Positions 1 to 6,233 of a DNA stretch of 7,460 bases are shown piece by piece. The notes under the pieces were generated by a model. It saw nothing but the letters and a program-made list of their open reading frames with translations. It did no database searches and was not told the DNA's origin. Within the stretch, counting starts at the first letter, position 1, and the number at the start of each line of letters is the position of its first letter. Source of the DNA: Trueperaceae bacterium (lineage in GTDB: Bacteria > Deinococcota > Deinococci > Deinococcales > Trueperaceae); NCBI GenBank assembly GCA_007128755.1, contig SKWV01000458.1:1-7460 (forward strand). The letters are read 5' to 3'. The position numbers and the translations under genes were made by a program.

Positions 1-14
1 TCAGCCACCTCGGC
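1..14 (-). tRNA. Possible 5' end of a tRNA cut by the window edge
   Basis: Read on the minus strand, the last 14 bases (GCCGAGGTGGCTGA) fit the first 14 positions of a bacterial tRNA. There is a 7-base acceptor strand, T at position 8, a purine at 9, G10, a pyrimidine at 11 and A14. The D-arm start resembles long-arm tRNAs (Ser or Leu). A TACAAT hexamer lies about 51 bases upstream on the same strand, which would suit a tRNA promoter. Only 14 bases are visible, so neither the identity nor the presence of a complete tRNA can be settled here; a chance match is quite possible. Confidence 0.3.
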
Positions 15-64
15 ACCTACCTTCCTCGGGATGCGTGGCGGGACGTGCCTCCTGGGTGGCCCGG

Positions 65-70
65 ATTGTA
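65..70 (-). promoter_or_regulatory. Candidate -10 box (TACAAT) reading toward the left edge
   Basis: TACAAT on the minus strand is one base from the sigma-70 consensus TATAAT and stands out in very GC-rich sequence. No good -35 is seen 16-18 bases upstream. It would start a transcript about 40-45 bases before the possible tRNA at the left edge, and it lies downstream of the broken toxin remnant. The call rests on the hexamer and its position only. Confidence 0.3.
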
Positions 71-126
71 CGGCATTCGACGGCACTGAGCGTCGGTCCG
101 GACGCGTTCCGGCGCAGGCGTCCTGC

Positions 127-319
127 TCAGCGCCCGACGGATGACGTGTCGAGGGCGGCCATGAGCCCCGCGTCGACCTCCGCGAGGCGAACCGCGCTCA
201 GCGCCCCGATGCGGTCGATGAACGTGCCGCGGCCCAGGGTGGTCGGCCGATGGCAGGAGCACCAGCGAGTCGCACTCGAGACCTCCGTCACCGGCCGTGA
301 GCGGCAGGATCGTGGCACG
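127..319 (-). pseudogene. Frameshifted C-terminal remnant of a MazF/PemK-type toxin gene
   Basis: Two minus-strand frames together give a MazF/PemK-like C-terminal half. One frame (about 319 to 254) reads LPLTAGDGGLECDSLVLLP, like the family's '..L.AGEGGL..DSVV...Q' segment. After a one-base slip between about 241 and 253, the next frame reads TTLGRGTFIDRIGALS and then LAEVDAGLMAALD, like the family's ending '..RTLDR.RL.RRIGRLS...LAEVD.AL..AL', and stops at 127. With the single-base shift removed, the spacing between DS and LGR matches intact members. The N-terminal half, including the start and the RNA-binding loops, is missing: the sequence to the right is the hairpin at 354-385 and the end of the secreted-protein gene. 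No antitoxin gene is visible. MazF toxins are ribosome-independent mRNA endonucleases; this copy should be inactive. Assignment is from motif memory, not a search. Confidence 0.6.
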
Positions 320-353
320 ACAGCGTGGCGACTGGCAGAGCCCATACCGGGCC

Positions 354-385
354 GCGGGGGCGCCGAGTTCCCCAGGCGCCCCCGC
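354..385 (-). terminator. Strong GC-rich hairpin just after the secreted-protein gene
   Basis: Perfect 11-bp inverted repeat: GCGGGGGCGCC at 354-364 and GGCGCCCCCGC at 375-385, with a 10-base loop. It starts 19 bases beyond the stop codon of the minus-strand secreted-protein gene (stop at 405-407), the usual place for an intrinsic terminator. No T-run follows on either strand, so it could instead be a Rho-linked or 3'-end-stabilising hairpin. Confidence 0.55.
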
Positions 386-404
386 TGCACCGGTCGCTCG
401 ATCG

Positions 405-971
405 TCAGGGATGGCTCTCGTGATCGGTGACCGGGATCATGATGTGGGCGTAGGGCGTATCGGCCCACATGACGTAGGGGCCGCCGTAGGTGTGATCGGT
501 CGGCACACCCGAGTAATCGTGGTCGGGCATCAGGATCATGATGTGCGGTCCACTGACGTGCCACGTCTCGTCGTCCTCGGGCCCGGTCGCGAACGGGTCC
601 ACGTTGCCGGCTCCGGCGTCACCGGCCAGCATGTAGGAGATCCCGATGCGGTCGATCGTCGGAGTCTCCCCGGCCATGAAGGCTTCGAAGTACCCCTGCC
701 ATACCTCGTCCATGCAGTTCGGTTCCTGCAGGCCCGCAGCGATGGTCTCTGGCCTGGACGCGACGCAGAGCCACCCGTTCGTGCCCTCACGAAGCACGTT
801 CAGCTCGGGACCATCGGGGTAGGCCACGATGGTGGCGTCGCGCGCGATCGACTCCGGAGCGGCGCTCATGGCGTCGGCGATCAAGTCTTCCGCCGCGTCC
901 TGAGCCAACGCGACGAGCAAGAGCCCGCCGAGGAGCGCGACGAGTGGCAAGACCACGTTTCTCTGGTTCAT
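405..971 (-). CDS. Secreted protein of unknown function, 188 aa
   Basis: The start is the ATG at 971, chosen because GGAGG lies 6 bases upstream and because it begins a classical signal peptide: MNQR, a hydrophobic stretch (residues 6-22), then ALA|QDA with likely cleavage after residue 23. An in-frame upstream ATG at 1079 would add 36 residues before the signal and is unlikely. The mature part is about 165 residues, acidic, and has two cysteines (C69, C86) that could form a disulfide outside the cytoplasm. The C-terminal half has motif-like runs (DRIGISYMLAGD, DPFAT, GPHIMILMPD, GGPYVMWADTPYAHIM) and is rich in His and Asp, which may bind metal. The pattern resembles uncharacterised secreted proteins annotated as hypothetical; I know of no assigned function. 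It is divergent from the ABC importer operon, shares a 340-bp intergenic region with it, and is followed by a terminator-like hairpin. Confidence 0.85.
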   Translation of the reverse strand: MNQRNVVLPLVALLGGLLLVALAQDAAEDLIADAMSAAPESIARDATIVAYPDGPELNVLREGTNGWLCVASRPETIAAGLQEPNCMDEVWQGYFEAFMAGETPTIDRIGISYMLAGDAGAGNVDPFATGPEDDETWHVSGPHIMILMPDHDYSGVPTDHTYGGPYVMWADTPYAHIMIPVTDHESHP

Positions 972-1010
972 GGTGTACCTCCAGTTCGCAGCGTGCGAGG
1001 TGCGCCACTG

Positions 1011-1042
1011 TCGGTTCCCTAACGACTCCCTAACGGAACCGA
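1011..1042. promoter_or_regulatory. Operator-like element: phased direct repeats inside an inverted repeat
   Basis: TCCCTAACG occurs at 1016-1024 and again at 1027-1035, exactly 11 bp apart. The pair is framed by a perfect 8-bp inverted repeat, TCGGTTCC (1011-1018) and GGAACCGA (1035-1042). It lies 40-71 bp upstream of the start codon of the minus-strand secreted-protein gene. Direct repeats spaced 11 bp, one helical turn, are typical of binding sites for OmpR/PhoB-family response regulators (established for PhoB boxes). Whether such a regulator acts here is inference; no regulator gene is in the window. Confidence 0.4.
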
Positions 1043-1201
1043 ACCCGAGGCAGACACGCTCCCGGTGGAGGCGGCTCATCTGTCTCGCGCGACGGCGCGC
1101 CGATGACCCTGATCACGCTGACGGGGGTGCCGTGCATGGGGTGGTGAGAGCCGGTTCGGCGCCGCCTGCGCCCGCACGCCGATCCTGTGCGACCTCGGTC
1201 G

Positions 1202-1210
1202 TGGTATCAT
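1202..1210 (+). promoter_or_regulatory. Extended -10 promoter (TGGTATCAT) for the importer operon
   Basis: TG-n-TATCAT matches the extended -10 form TGnTATAAT with one mismatch. The -35 region is poor, which extended -10 promoters tolerate. Transcription would begin near 1217, giving a leader of about 95 bases before the binding-protein ATG at 1312. The leader starts with small hairpins (CGTCC-GCTA-GGACG at 1216-1229, overlapping CGCGA-TTCGG-TCGCG at 1228-1242). I do not recognise a known riboswitch in it. Confidence 0.5.
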
Positions 1211-1311
1211 CGAAACGTCCGCTAGGACGCGATTCGGTCGCGGTCGCCGATGGCATCGCACGCATGAGGCGTCGGATGTTCCGGCCCGCACTGGCCCGTA
1301 AGGAGAACATC

Positions 1312-2460
1312 ATGACGAACCCCTGGTATCGCCGTCTCGTGGCGATCGGCTGCTCGTTGCTGCTGATCGGTTTCGGTACGGTCTCGTCGCAGGACGACGC
1401 GGCGTACGACGCTTGGCTCGAGCAGGCGCAGCTCGGACCCTACCAACCCGCAGAAGAGGACTGGGATGCCATCCTCGAAGCGGCGCGCGAAGAGCCCCCA
1501 CTCACCTTCTACGTGGCCACCAGCCGCGCGCTGGGCGCCACGGATCGCTTCAACGAGCGCTATGGCTTGAACGTCGAAGCGATCAACCTGGGCACCAACG
1601 ACCTCATCGAGCGCGTCCGGCGCGAGTGGGATGCCGGGCTGCGCAACGCCGGGCTGATCATGGTCGGCAACCCGGCCTTGTTCCAGGAGGCACTGCTGTC
1701 CCGCAACGCCGTCACCCGCTACGTGCCGCGCGAGCTCGAGGCCGTCATGGACCCGATCGAGACGGAGCCACTCCTGCGCCACCGCTACAGCGTCGGCACC
1801 TGGTACTACAGCACCGACGGCGACCCCGATGTCGTTCCGTACGAGAACCTCTGGGAGTTGACGACCGAGCCGTGGCGCAACCGCGTCGCCACCACCGATC
1901 CGCTCTCCTCCAGCACCATCCTCATGTACTTCACGGCGGTGGTGTCGAACGCCGACCAGATGGCCCAGATGTACGAGGACTACTTCGGTGAGTCGATCGA
2001 GCTCACGACGGAGAACGCCGGCTACGAGTTCATCAAGCGCCTGCTCGACAACGACGTCCGCATCGTCAGCGCGCAGCGCGACGTCGCAGAGGCCGTGAGC
2101 GTCGCGACCGGCAACTTCGCCGGGATGGGCACGCAGTCGCTCTACCGCCTGGTCCAGGAAGGCACGTACGACTTCACCCTCGACACGACCGTGAACCCGG
2201 TCGTAAGGACGTTCCAGTGGATCGGCATCGGCTCGTACACCGAGAGCCCCAACCAGGCGAAGCTGCTGCTCGACTGGCTGATGTCGCAAGAGGGCGGGGC
2301 CCCCTGGTGGGCGGCCGACTTCGCGGTCAACCCGCTCGTCGACCCGACGGATGGCTTCGACCTGCGTATGGCGGACTTCGCCCAGGTGTGGGAACCCACC
2401 GTCGACGAGATGGTGGAACTCAGCGACGACTTGATCGACTTCTTCCTGCTCTACCGCTGA
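1312..2460 (+). CDS. ABC importer periplasmic substrate-binding protein (ferric/AfuA-like type)
   Basis: This 382-residue solute-binding protein is the first gene of the importer operon. AAGGAG lies 6 bases before the ATG, and the start gives a signal peptide: WYRR, a hydrophobic core (residues 9-22), then VSS|QDD with probable cleavage after residue 26. C14 sits too early in the core, and without a proper lipobox, to suggest a lipoprotein. The mature protein shows the two-lobe COG1840-like layout: LTFYVATSRA (64-73) as the first strand and binding loop, INLGTNDLIERV (91-102), then VGTWYYSTDGDP (161-172) and PWRNRVATTDP (187-197), the usual crossover region of this family. FbpA proteins bind iron through adjacent tyrosines in the second lobe. 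I see no such pair there; the only YY is at 165-166, in a different place. The ligand could be iron, but sugar phosphates (AfuA), phosphonates and polyamines are also bound by relatives. It should deliver substrate to the permease and ATPase encoded downstream. Confidence 0.94.
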   Translation: MTNPWYRRLVAIGCSLLLIGFGTVSSQDDAAYDAWLEQAQLGPYQPAEEDWDAILEAAREEPPLTFYVATSRALGATDRFNERYGLNVEAINLGTNDLIERVRREWDAGLRNAGLIMVGNPALFQEALLSRNAVTRYVPRELEAVMDPIETEPLLRHRYSVGTWYYSTDGDPDVVPYENLWELTTEPWRNRVATTDPLSSSTILMYFTAVVSNADQMAQMYEDYFGESIELTTENAGYEFIKRLLDNDVRIVSAQRDVAEAVSVATGNFAGMGTQSLYRLVQEGTYDFTLDTTVNPVVRTFQWIGIGSYTESPNQAKLLLDWLMSQEGGAPWWAADFAVNPLVDPTDGFDLRMADFAQVWEPTVDEMVELSDDLIDFFLLYR

Positions 2461-2466
2461 ACCAAC

Positions 2467-2521
2467 GGCGAGCCTGACGTGGGCGGGCCCGGCGGCACCT
2501 CGAGACGCCGACGGGCTCGCC
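2467..2521 (+). repeat. Long inverted repeat between binding-protein and permease genes
   Basis: GGCGAGCC at 2467-2474 pairs with GGCTCGCC at 2514-2521. The stem extends inward by a G-U and a G-C pair to about 10 bp, and the enclosed 30-odd bases are GC-rich and may fold further. It starts 7 bases after the binding-protein stop and ends 13 bases before the permease AGGAG. Such elements in importer operons (REP-like sites after malE are the known case) protect the upstream mRNA or reduce read-through, so the binding protein is made in excess. That role is inferred from position. Confidence 0.5.
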
Positions 2522-2546
2522 CTCGTCCCGAACAGGAGAACCACCC

Positions 2547-4382
2547 GTGAGCCAACCGACTGCTCCGTCTGCGCCACGCGCGAACCGGCGGCGCCTGCGC
2601 CGGGCGGTCAACGCCGTGAAGCTCTGGATCACGACGCCACACCGTTGGATGGGCTGGCTCTTCCTCCTCGTGTTCGGATATCTCATCCTCGTCCCCGTCG
2701 GGGAGATCATCCTCGCGACGCTGCGGATCCAGGAAGGCGACGCGCGGCGCGCAGGCGGCGCGATCGGGGACTGGACCCTCTACTACTGGCAACGCACCTT
2801 CACCGGCGACCTGAGCCGCCGGATCTTCTACGAGCCGCTCATGAACACCCTCATCGTGAGCGTCGGCTACACGGTGCTGGCGATGACCATCGGCGTGACG
2901 CTCGCCTGGCTGCTCGTCAAGAGCGACATCCCGTTCAAGAAGTTCATCGGTTTCGCCGCCCTCATCCCCTACATCGTGCCGTCGTGGACCATCGCCCTGG
3001 CATGGCTCACGATGTTCGGCAACGACCGCGTCGGCATCGGCGCCCCGGGCATCCTCCAGTCGGTGATCGGGATCGTGCCGCCCGATTGGCTCGCCTACGG
3101 GATGTTCCCCATCACGATCGTGCTCGCCATCAACTATTTTGCCTTCACGTTCCTCTTGTCGGCCTCGGCGCTGGCCACCATCGACGGTCGGCTCGAGGAG
3201 TCGGCCGAGCTGCATGGCGCCGGCGGGCGCCGCATCCTCCGTGCCATCACGCTCCCGCTCATCCTGCCCGCCCTCGGGTCGGCCTTCATCCTGACGTTCG
3301 CGCAGGGGATCGGCACCTTCGGAGCTCCGGCCTTCCTCGGTATCCCCGTGCGGTTCTACATGCTCTCGACGCAGCTCTACCAGTCCGCCGGCATCGGGCG
3401 CTTCGGCGATGCGTTCGCGCTCACGCTCATCCTCATCGTGATGGCCGGCCTCGCCATCGTGATGAACAGCATGATGATGGGCCGCCGCAAGCAGTTCACC
3501 ACCATGACCGGCAAGGGCAGCACGCACCGCCGCGTCCCCCTCGGACGGTGGCGCTGGCCCGTCACGATCGTCACGCTCCTGTTCGTGTCGATCGCAGCCT
3601 TCATGCCCATCACGCTCCTGGTCTGGCAGAGCCTGCAACTCCAGTTGGGCAACTTCGGCATCACCAACCTCACCCTCACGTACTGGATCGGCGAGATCGA
3701 CGGGATGCGCGGCATCGTCGCGGACCCCCGGGTCCGCCATGCGGCTTGGAACAGCCTGATCATCGGCCTCGCCGTCGCCACATCGACCGCGCTCATCGGC
3801 ATCCTGACGGGCTACGTGGTCGCCAAGGGTCGCGGCAGCCGACTCGCCCGCGTCGTCGAGCAGGTCTCGTTCCTCCCCTACGTGATCCCGGGCATCGCCT
3901 TCGGCGCCATCTACCTGACGATGTTCGCTCGGCCGGTCGGTCCCCTTCCCGCCCTCTACGGCACGATCTGGATCATCATCCTCGCGGCGATGGTCAACCG
4001 CCTGCCGTTCGCGAGCCGCACCGGCATCTCGGCGATGATGCAGATCGGTCACTCCCTCGAAGAGGCCGCCGAAGTGCATGGCGCGGGCTTCTTCACCCGG
4101 TTGAAGCGGATCCTGCTCCCGCTGAGCAAGCGCGGCTTCCTCGCGGGCTTCATCCTGTCGTTCGTGTCGACCGTCAAGGATCTCAGTCTCGTGGTCCTCC
4201 TCGTGACGCCGCAGACCATGGTGCTGACCGTCCTGACGTTCGGGTACGTCGAACTCGGCCGGCGGCAGTTCGCCGATGCGATCGGCGTCGTGATCGTGGT
4301 GCTGGTGTTGAGCTGTACCTGGCTGGCGCAATGGGCCACCAAGACGAACCCGCTCGAGGGGTTCGGAGGGAGTAACCGATGA
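2547..4382 (+). CDS. ABC importer permease, two fused membrane domains (FbpB/COG1178 type)
   Basis: This 611-residue inner-membrane protein has two BPD_transp_1-type domains in one chain. The start is GTG with AGGAG 8 bases upstream. A basic, proline-rich cytoplasmic tail (1-34) leads into about 12 hydrophobic segments, roughly six per half; the first is at 35-57 and the second half begins near 335. Each half has the EAA coupling loop that docks on the ATPase: LEESAELHGAG..(x)..LPL at 216-238 and LEEAAEVHGAG..(x)..LPL at 504-526. Both share the E-x-HGAG core, consistent with internal duplication. The length is somewhat above the usual 500-560 for FbpB-like proteins, partly from the N-terminal tail and the loop before the second domain. 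The fusion means one permease and an ATPase dimer suffice for the transporter. The stop overlaps the ATPase start (ATGA). The fold is certain; the substrate is not readable from this subunit. Confidence 0.97.
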   Translation: MSQPTAPSAPRANRRRLRRAVNAVKLWITTPHRWMGWLFLLVFGYLILVPVGEIILATLRIQEGDARRAGGAIGDWTLYYWQRTFTGDLSRRIFYEPLMNTLIVSVGYTVLAMTIGVTLAWLLVKSDIPFKKFIGFAALIPYIVPSWTIALAWLTMFGNDRVGIGAPGILQSVIGIVPPDWLAYGMFPITIVLAINYFAFTFLLSASALATIDGRLEESAELHGAGGRRILRAITLPLILPALGSAFILTFAQGIGTFGAPAFLGIPVRFYMLSTQLYQSAGIGRFGDAFALTLILIVMAGLAIVMNSMMMGRRKQFTTMTGKGSTHRRVPLGRWRWPVTIVTLLFVSIAAFMPITLLVWQSLQLQLGNFGITNLTLTYWIGEIDGMRGIVADPRVRHAAWNSLIIGLAVATSTALIGILTGYVVAKGRGSRLARVVEQVSFLPYVIPGIAFGAIYLTMFARPVGPLPALYGTIWIIILAAMVNRLPFASRTGISAMMQIGHSLEEAAEVHGAGFFTRLKRILLPLSKRGFLAGFILSFVSTVKDLSLVVLLVTPQTMVLTVLTFGYVELGRRQFADAIGVVIVVLVLSCTWLAQWATKTNPLEGFGGSNR

Positions 4383-5470
4383 CCCGGGTCGTTCTGGAGC
4401 ACGTCACGAAGCGGTTCGGCAACGACGTGGCGGTCGATGACCTGTCGCTCGAGATCCACCCCGGCGAGTTCTTCAGCCTGCTCGGTCCGAGTGGGTGCGG
4501 CAAGACCACGACCATGCGGCTCATCGCTGGCCTCGATCGGCCGGACGAAGGACGCATCCTCATCGGCGACACCGTGGTGGTCGACGCTGCCGACGGCACG
4601 TTCGTGCCCGCCTCGCGGCGGAAGCTCGGCATGGTGTTCCAGAACTACGCGCTCTGGCCTCACATGACCGTGAGGGAGAACATCCTGTTCGGGCTCGAGG
4701 TCCGCAAGGTCAAGAAGGCGGATCGAGACGAGCGCTTCGCCGAGGTGATCGACCAGCTCCAGATCACCAACTTCGTCGCCCGCTACCCGAACGAGCTCAG
4801 CGGTGGACAGCAGCAGCGCATCGCGCTCGCGCGCGAACTCGTGACGGGGGCCGAGGTCCTCCTCATGGACGAGCCCCTCAGCAACCTCGACGCCAAGCTG
4901 CGCATCGACATGCGGGTCGAACTCAAGCGGCTCCACACCGCGACCGGCAAGACGGTCATCTACGTCACGCACGACCAGGTAGAGGCGCTCACGCTCTCCG
5001 AGCGGATGGCGGTGATGAAGGACGGCGAGGTGCAGCAGGTCGCCAGCCCCGACGACGTGTTCATGCGGCCGGCGAACATGTTCGTCGCGTCCTTCATGGG
5101 CCAGTCGTCGATCAACACCTTCGAGGGGCGCCTGCGCGGCGACGGCATCGAGGGCGAGGGATTCTCCGTCACCGGCATCGAGAACGCGCAGGGTGGCGAC
5201 CGGCGAGTGATCGTCGCCGCGCGGCCGGAGGAGCTGCGCGCCACCCAGGAGCCTTCACCGGCGTCTTTCCGGTGCGAGATCATCTCCGTGATGCCGATGG
5301 GGTACTCGACGCTGCTCTACGTCCGCATGCTCGATGCCTCCGCCGAGCGGTTCGTCACCATCGACCAGGATCGCCGCGACGGCCACTTCACGCCCGGCGA
5401 CACGGTGTGGGCAGCCTTCGACATGGAGTCGCTGCACGTCTTCGACGAGGAGACCCAGGCTCGGATCTGA
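4379..5470 (+). CDS. ABC importer ATP-binding subunit with C-terminal TOBE domain
   Basis: This 363-residue ATPase powers the importer from the cytoplasmic side. All nucleotide-binding motifs are intact: Walker A GPSGCGKT (36-43), Q-loop Q88 in VFQNYALWPHMTV, signature LSGGQ (140-144), Walker B LLMDEP (161-166) with catalytic E165, D-loop SNLD (168-171) and H-loop H198 in VTHDQ. From about residue 235 to the end is a TOBE-like regulatory region (ARPEELR near 280, then a second small beta domain), as in the PotA/UgpC/FbpC subfamily (COG3842/COG3839). The ATG overlaps the permease stop by four bases (ATGA), with GGAGGG 8 bases upstream inside the permease gene, so the two are translationally coupled. 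It ends 12 bases before the converging DUF899 gene. PotA-like and FbpC-like ATPases look alike, so the motifs do not name the substrate. Confidence 0.97.
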   Translation: MTRVVLEHVTKRFGNDVAVDDLSLEIHPGEFFSLLGPSGCGKTTTMRLIAGLDRPDEGRILIGDTVVVDAADGTFVPASRRKLGMVFQNYALWPHMTVRENILFGLEVRKVKKADRDERFAEVIDQLQITNFVARYPNELSGGQQQRIALARELVTGAEVLLMDEPLSNLDAKLRIDMRVELKRLHTATGKTVIYVTHDQVEALTLSERMAVMKDGEVQQVASPDDVFMRPANMFVASFMGQSSINTFEGRLRGDGIEGEGFSVTGIENAQGGDRRVIVAARPEELRATQEPSPASFRCEIISVMPMGYSTLLYVRMLDASAERFVTIDQDRRDGHFTPGDTVWAAFDMESLHVFDEETQARI

Positions 5471-5482
5471 CTTGGACCCGCG

Positions 5483-6154
5483 TCAGTACTCGTCATGGCG
5501 ACGGTTCCACACGTACGGCTCCGTCTGCGGCCACCCCTCCGGCGACTCCTCCCACGTCTCCTGGCGGCCGTACGGCGTCAGGTCGAGGTACGTCCAGAGG
5601 CTGCCGAGGTACTCGACGCCTCGGCGACCCGTGAAGTAGGTCCGGAAGACGCGGGCACCGTCGCGGAGGAAGACGCTCACGCCGTGCCGTTCGCCGCGGT
5701 CGGTCGTCGGATCGCTCACGTCGCCCGTGCTGACGCCCATGTCGACGTTGAACGTGCTGCCGCCCGAGGAGTACCAGGCGACGTGCCTCCACCCCATGCG
5801 CTCGCGGTAGCGCTCCAGCTTCGGCAGCGGCGCGCGCGACACGAGGACGATGGACGTGTCGCGCGCGTGGAGGTGCGCCGGATGGGTCATGGCGTCGACC
5901 ACCCACGAGCAGCCGTCGCAGCCCGCCTCCCAGTCCGGGCCGAACATGAAGTGGTAGACGATCAGCTGGCGACGGCCCTCGAACAGGTCGAGGAGCGTCA
6001 CCTCACCGTCCGGCCCATCGAACACGTAGGCGGCGTCGACCTCGACCATCGGGAGCCGACGACGCGCCGCGTTGAGCGCGTCGCGTTCACGCGTCGCCGC
6101 CTTCTCCCGCTCGATCTGCCGCTCGAGGGCGATCTGCCACTCGTCCTGAGGCAC
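5483..6154 (-). CDS. DUF899-family thioredoxin-like protein
   Basis: This 223-residue protein has features of the DUF899 family, which has a thioredoxin-like fold and no settled biochemical role. An N-terminal helical, charged region (5-33, with QIEREKAATRERDAL) is followed by YVFDGPDGEVTLLDLFEGR (43-61) and QLIVYHFMFGPDWEAGC (63-79). C79-DG-C82 is a CxxC pair at the place of a redox motif, and GVSVFLRDGARVFRTYFT and DLTPYGRQE fall in the C-terminal half. No signal peptide is seen, so it is cytosolic. The GTG at 6154 is the only ATG/GTG/TTG start in frame, but it lacks a well-placed Shine-Dalgarno; an 11-residue extension to a CTG at 6187 has a far better one (see separate entry). It lies downstream of the VOC gene on the same strand and is probably co-transcribed. 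It converges on the importer operon with only 12 bases between stops. Confidence 0.92.
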   Translation of the reverse strand: MPQDEWQIALERQIEREKAATRERDALNAARRRLPMVEVDAAYVFDGPDGEVTLLDLFEGRRQLIVYHFMFGPDWEAGCDGCSWVVDAMTHPAHLHARDTSIVLVSRAPLPKLERYRERMGWRHVAWYSSGGSTFNVDMGVSTGDVSDPTTDRGERHGVSVFLRDGARVFRTYFTGRRGVEYLGSLWTYLDLTPYGRQETWEESPEGWPQTEPYVWNRRHDEY

Positions 6155-6193
6155 GATCTTCGGCTTCGCTCCGTCGGCGTGGTGCAGCGTGAT

Positions 6194-6201
6194 CCCTCCT
6201 T
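6194..6201 (-). promoter_or_regulatory. Strong Shine-Dalgarno (AAGGAGGG) favouring a CTG start at 6187
   Basis: AAGGAGGG on the minus strand lies 6 bases before an in-frame CTG (6187-6185) and 39 bases before the GTG at 6154. From the CTG the frame reads LHHADGAKPKIV into the DUF899 protein without a stop. No ATG, GTG or TTG occurs at the right distance, so either a CTG start is used or the ribosome site belongs to a lost start. CTG starts are rare but real in bacteria. Confidence 0.5.
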
Positions 6202-6233
6202 CGTGGCTCTCAGCGCGGCACTCATCACCGCCG

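Noticed and set aside
35..430. 131-codon plus-strand open frame in the left region
   Set aside because: No ribosome site, Arg/Pro-rich composition, and it runs antisense to the toxin remnant and hairpin.
1312..1354. Lipoprotein signal at C14 of the binding protein (AIGC)
   Set aside because: The cysteine is in the first half of the hydrophobic core and -3 is Ala rather than Leu; a type I site at VSS|Q fits better.
1222..2577. Long minus-strand open frame opposite the binding-protein gene
   Set aside because: Shadow frame typical of high-GC DNA; the opposite strand has a signal peptide, a ribosome site and family motifs.
2451..4331. 626-codon minus-strand frame opposite the permease
   Set aside because: Composition is almost entirely charged residues (E, D, R, H), as expected from the antisense of a membrane-protein gene; no motifs.
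5467..5486. CTGAC/GTCAG inverted repeat spanning both convergent stop codons, as a bidirectional terminator
   Set aside because: Only 5 bp with no T-run; the match largely comes from the two stop codons themselves.
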